This document shows, in pieces, positions 37,601 to 63,493 of a DNA stretch of 64,000 nt. The stretch spans positions 16,165,031-16,229,030 of the forward strand of contig CM060484.1 of NCBI GenBank assembly GCA_030544235.1. Direction: 5' to 3'. Position 1 is the stretch's first letter; each line of letters opens with the position of its first letter. This DNA comes from Lepturacanthus savala. Lineage: Eukaryota; Chordata; Actinopteri; Scombriformes; Trichiuridae. The translations under genes and the position numbers were made by a program. A model generated the notes under the pieces. It was not told the DNA's origin. It saw only the letters and a program-made list of their open reading frames with translations, and searched no databases.

Positions 37601-38401
37601 CATGCATCTCCACATGTAGAAATATGGATAATCTTTAACAGATATTCAGCAGCATGCCTGGTTTCATTCAGTCACTTAACTACATCCATTACCTGCCAGG
37701 TTTACCCAAACCATCTTCAAGGTAACATTTTCAGTCAATAAGTACACCAATGTATGAAAGAAATTATGGCTAAAACGCACAAGTCAGTAAAGCCATCTTT
37801 ACCCATACTGAGCTATTAATGTAAACCGGGCATGAGACCGTGTTATTAACCAAGCTGCAACAATTGACGCATTACAAGACCTTCCCATATTAAATAACCA
37901 AGCTTAAACATAAATTAGTTAGATTTGATCAAAGTCTGTTCCATCTTCACCCACTTGCTTAGCATTGAGTTTGGCTCGGGCCCGTTTCCACTACTACACT
38001 ACTAGCATACTAGTAACATTATGTTTCACTGTCTGAGAAACTTCCAGTAGACACGGAGTTAAACTAGAAGTCAACTAGCACAGTTCATATCAAGTCTTCG
38101 TGTCAAAAGCAGAAAAAGAGGAAAAACACTTGAGAAAACACGCGTGTTCAGCCACGTTAGCTTTAGCTTTCTGACACCCCGTCACAGCGCGACTCGTACC
38201 GGCGACACCGCCGTCAGTCTAATTACGATTTTACCAATAACAAAACAAAATCGACGCGCAATACCCACACAATAGTCAAGAACAGGCTTCACATAATAAA
38301 TACACACATTTTAAACAGTCAGAATAAGCATTCATACAAGGATGGGAACAGATACAACGGCTGATATAATTCCGGAGAAGAAGAAGCTATGCACCCACCA
38401 T
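34626..38401 (-). CDS. rpl7a: 60S ribosomal protein L7a (eL8)
   Basis: Large-subunit ribosomal protein eL8. Eight exons: 38401-38399 (the ATG alone), 37292-37172, 36979-36830, 36548-36408, 36072-35993, 35715-35585, 34900-34831 and 34730-34626. They total 801 nt, or 266 aa, the same length as the human protein. Recognisable segments are [84 protein letters not shown] and KAKELATKLG at the C terminus. The first exon holds only the start codon, as in other vertebrates. Upstream on the minus strand the tract CTTCCTTTCTGCC (38423-38411) looks like a 5' TOP leader. Introns 2 to 6 each host one snoRNA. Confidence 0.97.
34731..34830. other. rpl7a last intron, empty
   Basis: Intron 7 is about 100 bp and holds no C/D-box motif pair, unlike the five introns before it. 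Confidence 0.5.
35003..35080 (-). ncRNA. Box C/D snoRNA, SNORD36-like, in rpl7a intron 6
   Basis: Minus strand: terminal stem TTGGCC/GGCCAA, C box GTGATGA (35070-35064), D' CTGA (35049-35046) preceded by AATTTCTTCAC, and D box CTGA (35014-35011) preceded by GAGCTTTTTAAC. The D guide is complementary to the conserved 18S rRNA stretch GTTAAAAAGCTC, and the D' guide to a GTGAAGAAATT stretch that I recall from 28S rRNA. Both match the known 2'-O-methylation role of vertebrate U36, which is also hosted by RPL7A. Confidence 0.88.
35849..35935 (-). ncRNA. Box C/D snoRNA, SNORD36-like, in rpl7a intron 5
   Basis: Minus strand: stem GGTC/GACC, C-box-like ATGATGT (35924-35918), D' guide AATTTCTTCACCTGA, and D guide CGAGCTTTTTAAC followed by CCTGA (35861-35858). 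Its complementarity to 18S rRNA extends one or two bases further (CGAGC) than in the other two copies. The spacer between the guides differs from both. Confidence 0.88.
36147..36232 (-). ncRNA. Box C/D snoRNA, SNORD36-like, in rpl7a intron 4
   Basis: Minus strand: stem TTTGGCC/GGCCAAA, C-box-like GTGATGT (36218-36212), D' guide AATTTCTTCACCTGA, and D guide GAGCTTTTTAACC with CTGA at 36160-36157. Very similar to the intron-6 copy over the stem and guides. Confidence 0.88.
36651..36721 (-). ncRNA. Box C/D snoRNA, SNORD24-like, in rpl7a intron 3
   Basis: Minus strand begins TGCAAATGATGC (C box) and contains AATATTTGCTATCT, the conserved U24 guide for 28S rRNA. It ends CACCAAGATCTCTGATGCA, with D box CTGA and a terminal stem TGCA/TGCA. 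It carries the internal TGATGATGACATT seen in U24 of other vertebrates. Confidence 0.88.
37050..37124 (-). ncRNA. Box C/D snoRNA, SNORD24-like, in rpl7a intron 2
   Basis: Minus strand: TGCAGATGATGT (C box), AATATTTGCTATCT guide, and CACCAAGATCGCTGATGCA with the D box CTGA and second guide. The ends match U24 almost exactly. The centre differs from the intron-3 copy. Confidence 0.9.
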
Positions 38402-38480
38402 GTCGGTTCAGGCAGAAAGGAAGACCGAGGCATTCTGGGTAGGGTAAATACCGCGAGGCTTGATGCGTGGTGACGTAGCT
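38402..38480 (-). promoter_or_regulatory. rpl7a: rpl7a core promoter with 5' TOP start
   Basis: The pyrimidine tract CTTCCTTTCTGCC runs 38423 to 38411 on the minus strand, about 10 nt upstream of the ATG. Ribosomal protein mRNAs start with such a TOP tract, which links their translation to mTOR signalling. Confidence 0.6.
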
Positions 38481-38886
38481 TCTCGTGCACCGATCTGGAG
38501 TCAGGTGACACAGCCGAGGCGCTTCAGCTTTAGACTTAAAAAACATATTGTGCTGATTCAAGATCAGTGTTACTAAAGATTAATACGCTTTGATCGCCAC
38601 ACAATAATACACCTATTTCGTTTATAATTATATATTCATAAATAACAAATATTGTCATTAATACATTTAATTTGTAGCCTACTCGTAACCTACTTAAAAT
38701 AAAATAACAGAAGTTTCATACAAACATCTCCCACAGGTGTTGAGTTACCTGTTTTATTACTTTATTTTCTCTTTAACTACTTTTCCACACTCCGTCCATT
38801 TTCTTCATTTGCTTTTAATAATGGAATGATTATTAGTTTATAATAAGCTGCACATCATTTTGATTGTATCAATCAACCTCTCTTTC

Positions 38887-38927
<41 letters not shown>

Positions 38928-39060
38928 CACCCACTATTATTTCCTTTAACAATATGTGATACATAAGTGTGATACATATTTTTAATTCCTGTCCATTAAC
39001 TGGCAAACTTCTAGCATTCCATTGTAGCAAGAGGACCATTATTAATATTATCTAACCTAT
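38481..39060. other. Intergenic DNA upstream of rpl7a
   Basis: AT-rich, with a (TA)n microsatellite at about 38891-38925. No coding sequence recognised. Confidence 0.6.
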
Positions 39061-39140
39061 GATGGGTGACACGGTGGGACAGTGGGTAGCACTGCTGCCT
39101 CATGGCAAGAAGGTCATAAGTTCAAGACCTTGAGCTTGAA
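39061..39140. repeat. Fragment of the dispersed teleost repeat, opposite orientation
   Basis: GGTGACACGGTGG followed by CTGCCTCATGGCAAGAAGGT is the reverse complement of the last part of the repeats at 10415-10737 and 22585-22926. Only the end is preserved. Confidence 0.7.
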
Positions 39141-39840
39141 CTTCAAGCCACACTGTGATTTTCGCTAGTTACAACACTACCCATATTCGTGATCTTCACT
39201 GTCTCCCACTGTCTCTGCATGTGTTGATGAATGGCCAAACATCTGTTAATCACAACACCTCACTAGTTTCTGTAAATACTCTCTTATATGATAACTCAGG
39301 AAGCCTAGAGACATTTTTATTCACAACACACTCACTGTCTTTCCTCGCTCCATCTCGAGTTACCTGCAGCTGCCAAGCACCTTTCAGCATTCCTCCTTTT
39401 GGTTTTGATTGAATTTCAAATTGCCAAATCACTCCCTGGCTTTCTCTTTCAATGCAGCTTGTACTCACCACTATAAAAACCCTACTTCTTTCATCCTGTC
39501 AGCCCACTCCCACTGTTCTTCTATTTCTAAAAACAATCAACGAATTCCCATCTTGCAACACCTTAGTATTGTGTATATCTCCAATCTGGTTTCTCAACAC
39601 GGATGTCAATTCCACCTGACTCATGGAAGAAAATCCCCTCCCCTCAAGAAATCTTGATATGATCTTAAACTCCAAACCTTCTTGATGTCTCTCCTCCATT
39701 CCTCACCTATATCCTTCATTACCACAAATTCTAAACCTATTTTCTCTTACCATCTTGGCCTAATTCCACACTGCCGTCACAGTTCTGTAACAACAATCTT
39801 TACACTCAGGTCCATTCACAACTACCACCGCTCCCATTCA
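39141..39840. other. Unassigned intergenic segment
   Basis: Several short overlapping ORFs on both strands, none with a recognisable domain. Base composition is slightly pyrimidine-biased on the plus strand. It could be decayed retroelement sequence, but I cannot name a family. Confidence 0.4.
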
Positions 39841-40260
39841 AGTCATAGATGTATACACGTAGATGCCGCATCCAGACATGCCAGCCGCGTCGACACGGTC
39901 GCCATCTTGTGTCGGGGGCTCTGACCGTTCTCACCGCAGTACATCTGAAAAACCAGAATTGTGTGCTGCTTATGTGTCAACGCATCTAAGCAACAGTAAA
40001 TAACATTTCCCAGGTTTATTGGTTTTTCTTTTTGAATAAACTTTATTTAGATCTTGTGAAAAAGTAAAACCACATTCTCACATACAAAAACAACATTCAT
40101 TGAGTTGTGATGATTTGAATCGTTGATAAAGCAGCTGTCTCATGGACTCATATACAATAAGCGCGGCTTCTCCCGACACAATATGGCGACCGTGTTTGAC
40201 GCATCGTTCCAATAGCCAGAAGCGGTGAAGGCGGGTATTTACGTAGATATCTATAATCCT
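39841..40260. mobile_element. Fold-back MITE-like element upstream of usp20
   Basis: The left arm at 39894-39916 (CACGGTCGCCATCTTGTGTCGGG with one mismatch) is the reverse complement of 40172-40194. Weaker inverted similarity continues outward to a TACGTAGAT-like block on each side (near 39858 and 40242). The region between the arms is AT-rich and non-coding. Confidence 0.55.
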
Positions 40261-40479
40261 TCCATAACGGACCCGTTTAACGGCCGTACAACATATTACG
40301 TCACTTCCGTAAACAGGGTAACGGCTATTCTATAGTCGTTAATGCACACAAATGTGTGTTGTAAATAATAATATATCTATTTATCTGAATAATAGGTGAT
40401 ATTACCCATATATTATTCAAATTACACATCAAAACATACGCGCACTAACTCACCAGAAAGAACTATTTTGAGCGCGTAT

Positions 40480-41002
40480 TATCAGCACGTTATCGGTGTG
40501 ACGTCGCCGTGTTTCGCCTCCTCCTCCAGCCCCGCTGCGACGTGCCGTGGAGGGGAGGAGGGGGTTGTTTGGGGATGGTGGGCCGGGGTATCGCGTCGCT
40601 CGGCTCGGCTCCTCGGTATCTTGCATCCATTATGGAATATTTAGAAGGGGAATGGCGAAAATAGGGAATAACGCCTCGGCATCTGCCCGGTAAACACCAG
40701 TGAATCCGTAACAGCTGCTGTCATCGCTGATGATTTGTGAGCTCTCGTCGGTAAGGCCTTCCACTTTGCAGAGCTGTCAGATACTGTGGGTAGATTATTG
40801 CGAAAAGATGGCCCGAGCAACACCGTGGATATGTAATGTCTTAGCCGTCATTCTGGACGTGTTCTTCACGGGTTCATGTTGGGAGGGGGGTCTTGGTATG
40901 GAGATGATACAGCTAGCGTTAGCTCTGAGTTAAAACATTATTGTTTTCACTGCCCTGTCTGGCACATTAGCAGACGTCCCCCCACGAAGAAAGTGAGTAG
41001 CC
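40480..41002 (+). promoter_or_regulatory. usp20: usp20 CpG promoter and 5' UTR exons
   Basis: A GC- and CpG-rich block at about 40495-40625 contrasts with its AT-rich surroundings. A probable non-coding exon ends at 40750 with donor TCG|GTAAGG. The next exon starts after an AG at 40970 or 40973 and carries the ATG at 41003. Confidence 0.6.
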
Positions 41003-54513
<13,511 letters not shown>

Positions 54514-57500
54514 GATAAAGAGAGGTTGGAGTCTTTACTATAATTAAGCAGCACACAATCACCGAGTAGTGGTCACAAATATGTAATCTCTCTTTAAGAA
54601 CTCTCATCCCTCCGCACACACGTGAATACACGTGTGAGTAAACGTGAATAAACTTCTGTAAATGTGTAACAATTTACTGGAAGCTATGGTTTTCGCAGAT
54701 CATAGCAGCTTTGCTTACGTCAGCCACATGAGCTCATGAATTCCCGCTGGATACTGGATATGTGCACATCTGGCCAGGAATAATGGAAACAGCACATCCA
54801 ACTAAAACAGCAGTAAATTTAATAAAGGTTTGATTCAAAGGCCCCTCGAGGGTTCACGTGTTTTTAACTGGTTTCTCAACTTGCGTTTTCATCATCCCCA
54901 GGTCTTCTGATTCCCTTTCCACCCCTGCCCTCACAGGAAGCTGAGGAATTTGCACCCTGGCGAAGAAGCCCTGTTGTGAGCACTTTGTAAATGTAGCATC
55001 GCATTATTCTGAAGCCCTGCCGCAAGAGGAACGAAACGGTACTTAAGTATAATGTAGTTTATTTATTGGATAAGTCCGATCCTCAGTGTTAAGGTATAAA
55101 AAATAAGATGCTGTTTCACATCTCCGGAGCTGTTTTTGTTTTTTTTTCCGGTAGCTATGGCGTTTTCGGTGGCTGCTGTAGTGACTAGGTGTCATACTGC
55201 TCATTAACTGGCTGTGGCAGGCGGGCAGCTGCTGGTGTCCCCAGCCAGAACGCTGAGGGCAGCACTATGACGCTTGGTTTGAGGACTGTACTGTACTTTT
55301 CTTCTTCACTGGAACCCAGAGACGCCAATATTCCTTCTGTTGTTTCTCTCCAAAACAACAAGTTCAGGCAACGGTGCTCCCGCACCTCAGACCTTAAATG
55401 CTCTGCACAGTCTATCTGAGCCCTCAGGAAAGTTATTACATTTTTTTTCTCCAGTTTTAAGCCAGTGAAATGATCCGATTTAACAAAACATAAGAAACCA
55501 ACCGCAAAGCATGTTTGATCATTTCGAGTGTCATTGGTTTATTTCAGAAGCTTCAAAACGCATGCTTCTGCAACTCCTTCTTTGACCTGACTGTTCTCTG
55601 ACAGGATGAGGTGCCAAAAACAAATAAATTAATTAAAGTGTGCACAATTTTGGAAATACTGAGTCACTCCTGCTCAGTTTAAGCCAGTTTATCCTGAAAA
55701 CATAAGCTATATGGATATATATATAAATATATTTAGATATATTGGGATAAATATCAACAGAGTAGAAAATTGTACGTTTTCTGAAAAATAAACTAATTTC
55801 AGTCACGGCGGAAGTGTTACATATGAAGATGATTATATATCTAGTGCAATAACGTGGTAAATTTGTATTCATTATTTTTTCAGAAATCTGAGTCTAAACG
55901 ACCTCGGACAAAAGTAAATTCCCTTTTCACAAAAATTGCAGTAACCGTGCTAACAAAGAAGGGCAGATCTCAAAGAATTTTAAACATGTAACAGTTTAAC
56001 AAGAAAACGTCACAAAAAGCAGGCACAACATCACAAAACCATTACAAAGAGCTATTTAATTAAACAAGTATATTTTCTTAGTTAATTTCTAAATCGTGCA
56101 TGATTGAGAAATACATTATTTGAAAAATGAATCTGATTGTAGGGATAAAATATTATGTGGAATTTGCTCATAAAAAACCCAACAAAAAATAATCCATGTA
56201 TGCGTCTGTAAGTTGCTTTCCTGTTGCCATCTGAACCCTTTGGAAGTGGTGAATCTAAACATCATGTAGCTGTAGCTCTGTGATGGTAAAACTCAATTCA
56301 CAGCTCGTGCGTCTCTGTTCTCACTCTAATCTTTTGATCAAAGAAAAATCTGATAATGAGAGTGCGTTGTGCAAGTTTAAACAGCTTGTGGCATCGACAT
56401 CTGGCTTTCAGCAAATATGCTGAGAGCATTTGCGGATATCTGTGTACTTGCTTAAAAATAATGCCACCTGCAGAAGTCGATCTTTTTAACTTCACATCTG
56501 GTCACTTGTTTTTCACATAATGTTTAACAAAATAATCCCTGAGAGCTGCCTCTATTTGAATAATTTAATGAATACTGAATAACTCCATTAAAAAAATAAT
56601 AATAATAATTTTTCTGTTAAGTTTTAATCTGAACTTTTCAACAGGAATTTATAGAAAATAAACCAAGTGATCATCTTATGTCATTGTAGATGAAATCACC
56701 TGCTTGCCTTTTTATTCATTGTACAGATCAGAGGAAGATGTTTCACATTTTAAGAAGATGAAGCATAGCATTGTGTTAGTGACTCACCCCCATAAATACA
56801 TGATACTTATGATTCATGATTAAAAAAATAAAGGATATGAAAACCAAACCTAGGAAAGTAAATATGTATGATTTTTCTGTAGTTTTTTTTGTGTTTCGTT
56901 TTGACATACACAATTAATTTAAACCATTTACCGAACCAAAAAATAAGTATTAAATGAAAAATATGTATGTAAATATGTATGTTTGTTATACAATCCTGTC
57001 TTTGAGCAACTACTGTTGATTATTGTTTGGTGGAAAAAAACGCCTGAGCCGTATTACAGTATAACAGTTGATAAATATATTTTTTTTAAAGCTTTGCATT
57101 TATCTATAATCATCATTTTAGTATTTATTCAAATTATTTGATTAGCACAGAAAACACACAAAAAAAACAAGATAGGAGATTAAATCAAATAAAACCTGCT
57201 TCTTAGCTATTAATCTAAACCGCATCAAGGCATGACAGTGACAGCAACAGCTTGAAGCCTCTTTGCAAACTGGAAACTCATGTTTTTGTTGAGTTTCTTG
57301 TTTTTGATCTGCTTTGTTTCACTATTACAGTATTAAGCATCATATGAAGAAAAATGCATCGTACATCCTGTTTTTTTTTTGTTAGAGCTTTTGTAGCATT
57401 TGAACAATGAGTTCTCAAATATAGACACGCAGAATAGAATTAGAATATAAATAATAACCTGAAATTTATATATATAGTCATCCTCAGAATACAGTGCCTT

Positions 57501-57880
57501 TAAGTGCCTGCACGGGTGTCAATTATTTTGCCTGATTAGTGCTGCATGAACAGCCAGTACATGATCGACATCCCCGAGTGTACTCTTGGTTTTGTTACGT
57601 TTGAAAAATGTACACTGTCCCTATGTATTAGTTGTTTGGTGGGATCCAGAGTAGCTCTTCCCACAGGTCTAATCTGTCAGGTTAAATAAAAACATCTGTG
57701 TGGGTTTACAGAGGCATCAGTAAGTTTTTAAGGATGGTCCATACAAAAAAATTGGTCCATTTAGCGTGTACCATTAAATCTCCCGGCTGTTTTTCACTGT
57801 ATGATCCACTGAAAATTCATGACCTAGGATACATTTATGAATCAAAAGATGTGAAAGTTTGACATTTTGTGAGATTTCGT
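54514..57880. other. usp20 3' UTR and AT-rich intergenic DNA
   Basis: AATAAA-type signals lie near 54645 and 54819 after the usp20 stop. Beyond about 55000 the sequence is AT-rich, with a short GC-richer patch at 55195-55300. No convincing coding exon. Confidence 0.55.
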
Positions 57881-57889
57881 TGTTTTGTT

Positions 57890-58260
57890 GCACCATGACA
57901 ACACTCTCACACTGGTAAATATGAAGCTAACATACGGTTAGCTTAGCTTAGCATAAACACCGGTAATGGGAAACATCTAGCCTTATTCTGTCTAAAAGTA
58001 ATAAAAATCCACCTACATTACAGCACATTAGCCCTCAAGAAAACCATCGTTTGTCATTTTAACACTTTACACTCAGGTTTTGTATGAATAAAAAAAAAAT
58101 GAGATGTCTAATATGTTAATTAGTATGCTTTAAAAGTATTAAAAGGTGGATTTTATCCACCTTTTATCACTTTTAAAGCATACCAATTTCCTTTTTTTTT
58201 TTTTGTTAAATTATGCTAGCAGCTTCTGGTTAGCTTCATATTTAGCATACAGGCATGACA
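57890..58260. repeat. GCTTAGCTTAGCATAAA-type teleost repeat containing a long hairpin
   Basis: Contains GGTTAGCTTAGCTTAGCATA and AAAAATCCACCTAC, then a near-perfect hairpin at 58120-58186. Then comes TTATGCTAGCAGCTTCTGGT, an inverted relative of the start. Overall it looks like a fold-back repeat of a family common in fish. Confidence 0.55.
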
Positions 58261-59258
58261 GTGCACGGTATTGAATCCCTCAGCTAAATCTTGATAGGAA
58301 AGAGAATAAGCACTAAATGTCAAATGATTCTGAAAAATGCAAATGAAGCTGTTGGGATACCGAATGGGGAAAAAAATAACCTTCTAAATCCTAATATCAA
58401 ATCCCCTAAAATTAGGAATTAACATCTTGTCGTCCTCAATCATTTATTGTTGTGTTTCATGAAATACTCTGAGACTCCAGTATACATTAGACAGACTTGT
58501 GTCACATACATAATCTAAAAAAAAAAGTAAAACAATTTCAACAAGCTCATATATCAGTGTAATTATCAGTAGATAAGCTTTAATATTCACCAACATGTCC
58601 TACAAACAGAGGAGCACTAAAAATACCAATCTGTCCAGTGCACATAATGCACTTATCAGGAGAAGCACAGGTGTCACTAATGCCATTATCTACTCACTTT
58701 TAAATGTCACAGTAAGTGGTTTGAGGTGGGAATCACAGGGTAACTCATGATAAGATAGTCTCATGATATTTGGCCCATGATAATGATACCATTATGATAT
58801 TGTGATTCTGCTGTAATTAATATGTTGCAAGACAATTCATCGAAACACCGTATCTGTGACTAAAAAGGAAAAATACTTCTCAAAAGGCAAAAAGCAGCAA
58901 TTATGTATGGATCTGTGTTTCATGTAATGTCTCTCTGTTTCTTTTTTTTTGTATCAGGAACATATCACGAGAAGAAGCATCGATATATATTCCAAAATCA
59001 ATATTTTGCCCCACCCCAAGTGATGTCAGTGGGAAAGCATGCTTATAAGTGGAGTGGCACTTAAAGGCAGCCGTGATTAATGGCTTCATTTCAGCTGTAA
59101 TTTTCCGAGTATAACGTGTCAAAACGTCAGCCATGTCTGTTGAAATTTTAGACCATTGCAGTAATTCAACTCTCCCTGTTTTTGTTTGTTTTATGTCCAA
59201 AGAGCAATCAATCAATTTATTTTTGCAGAGAGGACTCTAGTCTGTCCATTTGTGTTAA

Positions 59259-59652
59259 AGGGGCCCTATTTTGCCATTTTCCCAGTTTAATATTTCAATT
59301 TTTGTGGTCTATTCATAAAAAAATGCATGATTTTATTGTCCAGAACACCTAGTTAGACCCTAACTAGTTAAACCTAGTTAGCAGAAATGCAGTCTGCCTT
59401 GTCACACGCTCACGTCTGAGAAACCCTTTCGCTGCCCCTTCCCTCTCTACCGAAAGAACCCCTCTGTTCCGATTGGCCTAGCCCGATCAGAAATGTCCCG
59501 CCCCTCAGAGAGTTGGGGTTCTTCGGGGAAACTGACGTCAAGTCGACCTGGAAGTCTGAGCAGCAACACTACACTAGTCGGACCATAATAACCCCAGAGA
59601 CCTAAATATTTACAGAGTGCTTTTTTTTTTTTTTTAAACTATAGGGCCCCTT
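59259..59652. mobile_element. MITE with TTAA flanks (piggyBac-like)
   Basis: Starts AGGGGCCCTATTTTG. The right end read in reverse is AAGGGGCCCTATAGTTT. TTAA lies directly outside each end (59255-59258 and 59653-59656). The inverted ends and TTAA target fit a piggyBac-type non-autonomous element. No ORF. Confidence 0.6.
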
Positions 59653-59656
59653 TTAA

Positions 59657-61230
59657 AAAAGATGTTTTGTAGTGTTTTACCAAACTGCATCTATAAGCGA
59701 TCACATTAATATCATAGGGATGTTTGTGCTATGTTTAGATACTTCTTAGGGGCGTAAGTGCAATGAAAAAAGACAAATCTTTGTGCAATTTTTGCTCTCT
59801 AATCAAAGAGATACTGAACAGCTGTCAAACACTTCAAACAGCTGGCAGTAAAGATTTAGAGCAGGGCAGCACGTGTATTGCAGGGTTAAGAAATGTCGAG
59901 CAGTTCTGACTTAATTCTCCCCGTCTGTGAGTTACGTTTGCTCATGTTACAGCAGCAGTAGCTATGCGTGAGAGATTCCCATTTCAACTTTCCTTGTTAA
60001 TGCTGAGTATTGCTGTGGTTAGACCGAATTCAAGTGTAATATTGTGACACCCTGTAGTCAGCGGAACAGGATTTCACAAATTTTTCCTACATTTTATGGC
60101 GTGTGGCTGTGGTAGTCATGAATAATGGTGATGTTTTAAGAACATGGGGCTTAAGTGGTTCACCTCAAATCAATGGGATGTCTTAATGTCTGTATAACTG
60201 GTGTAATTACTCATGACTGGTTAAATGATTAAAAATGCCTGGTCTTCGAATTGGCATGTGTCTTATTTGCACTAAATATTGAGATTTTGTGAAGATGGTT
60301 GTGTGATTTCTTCTACTATGAGGGGCTTTGTCAAATCTAAGGGGAAAAAATGGTGACGTTATCAGTGTTATTGCAGCAGGATGACAGGAAAACCCATGTG
60401 GGGACCAGGGAGGAGTCCAGTCAAGAGTTTACTGGAAATAAATGTAATTTCTTCAAACCAATGCCAACACAAACATCCAGTAGGGTGTATAGAACATGGT
60501 GTAGAAAGCAAAAGAAGATAATGCAGGGAGGATGCCAGCTGGGACCGCACGGGTCAGATTTTATAGCCTGGCAGACCTCTGAGATCCAGATTACACCAGA
60601 CCATGAGGGGAGTGTCACATTATACACCGACACAGGTCTCTAAGATATATTACCTGCTTTATAACTAATATTGAAGCTCTGGGTCTCAGTTTAAATCTAA
60701 ATTTCAAAATTAAATCTGTTTTAATACATTCAGTATTTCACCTGATACAGTTTTTACAAAGCACATATTCCTAGATTGATCTATATTCTATCATTGACCC
60801 ATACAGCAGGAATATTGTATAGTCATGCACAAGAAAAAGGATTAACAGGGCTGCTACCAGGTTAAAATGACATGTTTGGGATTAGAAATACAGAATATTA
60901 CAGATTCTACAGCATATCATTTGGCCAATATTTTTCAAATCCTGAGGGGGCAATACCAAAATCCTGGTGTATACCTTTTAAATTATCACATTAATGGATG
61001 TCCATTTAAATAACATATAAATTAGTTGCTACTTTTCTTGATACACTGACTTGGATTTGATCCATTTGAGCATCATCTTTATACATCTATGCAAGGCTGA
61101 AGCTTTGATTAACAAAAAGTTTAAAAATAAACTGTTTATTCTTCCCAAAAAATATATACATAGTCAACATGAAGTGAGAGACAGAGAGGAGGGGGTGTAA
61201 CTATTTTAGTAAGAGAGAGCAACTATTAAG
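59657..61230. other. Intergenic DNA
   Basis: No gene recognised. A 97-codon ORF at 60350-60643 has no family features and no splice or polyadenylation context that I can defend. Confidence 0.5.
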
Positions 61231-61234
61231 TGTG

Positions 61235-62458
61235 CAGCTGTGATGTCATCTCGAGTCCCGCACGTATGCTGAGCTGTTCCCAGCCCAGACAGAGGCAGAC
61301 AGAGGAAAACACGCCGGGCTGCTGCTCAGAGGAGATGATGCACCTCATGAAGATGGGAGAACCAACATAATTCAGGTAAGCAACACATTTGAACAGCTAT
61401 ATATATATGCATACAAATGCAGCTGCTGCATCTATCCACATTACATTACAAACACAGTGGCATGTTTTCTGCACTGCATGTGAATGTGTGTGTATGAGGA
61501 TGAATGTACACACCACCCCACACGATAATAGGTGCATGGTTATATATTGATCCTGGGTACTTACTACGACGCTCTACGGCATGCGTTTCATGACACGCCA
61601 GAAATATGAATGAATAATTCAACATGCAGGAGTTGTACAGACTGAATCGGCAGATCACCACACAGTAAACAATCCGGAGCAGGAGCTGCCTTTAGGAGGG
61701 TTTAGGAGAGCTGCTGTGTCCACTCACTGGGATAGGATGGGTGTGGCGAGCAGCAGCAGACCCACTTGTCCCTTACATCATCATTAATGTCATTTTTCAC
61801 TCTAATGACTCTGTGCAGCAGTCCCCTCTTCGCCAAGATGAAGGTCAGGCGCTCGGATTGGAGAATGGCAGGTTGAGATTCGTACTAATGAACTGGAATG
61901 ATTACCAATTAGTCGCGGTAATATCTGTGCCAATGTGAGAGGAAAAACTGCTGCACTGTCTCCCCTGCAGCTTGTTGACTAGTGGAGTGAAGTACGTACA
62001 ATCCACAGATTGTACAATCCACAACTCATACAGCATCACATGTAATGTTATTAGCTGGAATAACTCCCCTGGAAGTGATTTCAGTCTGTTGCTGCAGCTG
62101 TCAGAGCAAACTGTCTGGTTCACACATCCATTTTTAATCTTCCAAATTATGAGCGCTTGAGTGGTTTCCCCCACTTTACCTCGGAATGGTACCACTTACC
62201 ATATTCCTAGTAGTTTAAATAGATGTTTGCTACACCGGTGCAAAAGCAGGACAGATTTGTCCTTTAATTTGTCTTAAAAACATGACAATCAGACATAGTT
62301 GTTAATCTACTAACCTACCTCCATCTATTTCTCTCCTTAGGCTTTTATCACATCCTAGGTGACAGCCATGCTTCATTGAGCTGGAGAGAGGATAAATAAC
62401 ATGACACGGTTACGGCGGCGAACACGAACGTCCGCTACCCAGCTGAAGCCAATTCCAG
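61235..62458 (+). other. Possible 5' non-coding exons of the small terminal gene
   Basis: A CRE-like TGATGTCA at about 61241-61248 precedes a GC-richer stretch. That stretch ends in a good donor (AATTCAG then GTAAGCAAC) at about 61376. A further exon-like block at 62341-62457 has an acceptor CTCCTTAG and a donor TTCCAG|GTGCTG. They would lie on the same strand as the ORF at 63494, but linkage is only inferred. Confidence 0.3.
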
Positions 62459-63493
62459 GTGCTGCAGTATCGTCAGAGGTGCGAGTCACCAGATGAGCCG
62501 TGTCCCAGAGCTTCTACTACACTGTCTGGATAGAATGATTCAACCCCAGTCTTTCTGTGAACATTCTATTAGTGTTTTTGGAAAAGCGACCTCCGTAAAT
62601 ATTTACATGCCACGTCTGGCAGCCCAGAGACAGAGAACACCTTGAGACAGACTGACTCTTTGACCTTTTGACTCATGGTAACCCTTGTCGGGCAGAGCTG
62701 GATGGGAGATCGGAAAAAAGGAGAGAAGTCGATCTCTACTTCTTTTGTGGCACTTTGTGCCACATCTTCTTTTTCCCAGTAGTCTTATCTCTTCGTATTC
62801 AAAGGAAGCCTTTTATAGAAAGAAAACCCAGATAAACACACGCCAGTGACATACGCACTTCCGCAGGCACTCAGCCGCCCACCCAGTTTTGATTCCAGTG
62901 TGAGATTTCACTTTCAGAAGAAACATAAAAGCATATTTCCTCACTCTAAAAAATATCTCCATATACATGTTGCAAAACATGTCAACAAACAAATGTAAAA
63001 AATATATATATACATATATACAACATATGTTGAAAAAAATATAATCTCTCCACATACACAATAGGTGACAAACCATAATTCCATACACTTGTCAAAGTAC
63101 AATCATACTGCTAATCAGCTGAAAGCATGCAGATAAAAGTGATTTTATACCTTTTTCTTATATTTAAATGTAGATGCATGCAGAAAATGTAGTCATGTTT
63201 TTAAAATGTATGAAACCACAAAAAAATGGCAAATTGTGCAACATTTAGAAAATATATCATTCAATTCATTCTACAATATTCCATGTTTATTAAATGTAGG
63301 TCAAAATGTTAAATCTCATTGAATTTAAACATATTTCTGTTGCATAAAGCTGAGGTGTGTGTCAGCGATGCATGTATAGCTGCCTTATCTCTCACCTGCA
63401 AAATGCAAAACCCTGTATATTAGTGTGTACCCACGTGAGGGAGTGAGGCTACCTGTATAATATCTATAATCTGTCTGCTGACCTGGACGCATC

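Noticed and set aside
55189..55419. 76-codon ORF downstream of usp20
   Set aside because: Open in both directions over a GC-richer patch, with no motif. More likely 3' UTR or intergenic.
60350..60643. 97-codon ORF in the intergenic region
   Set aside because: No domain, no conserved-looking composition and no splice or polyadenylation context.
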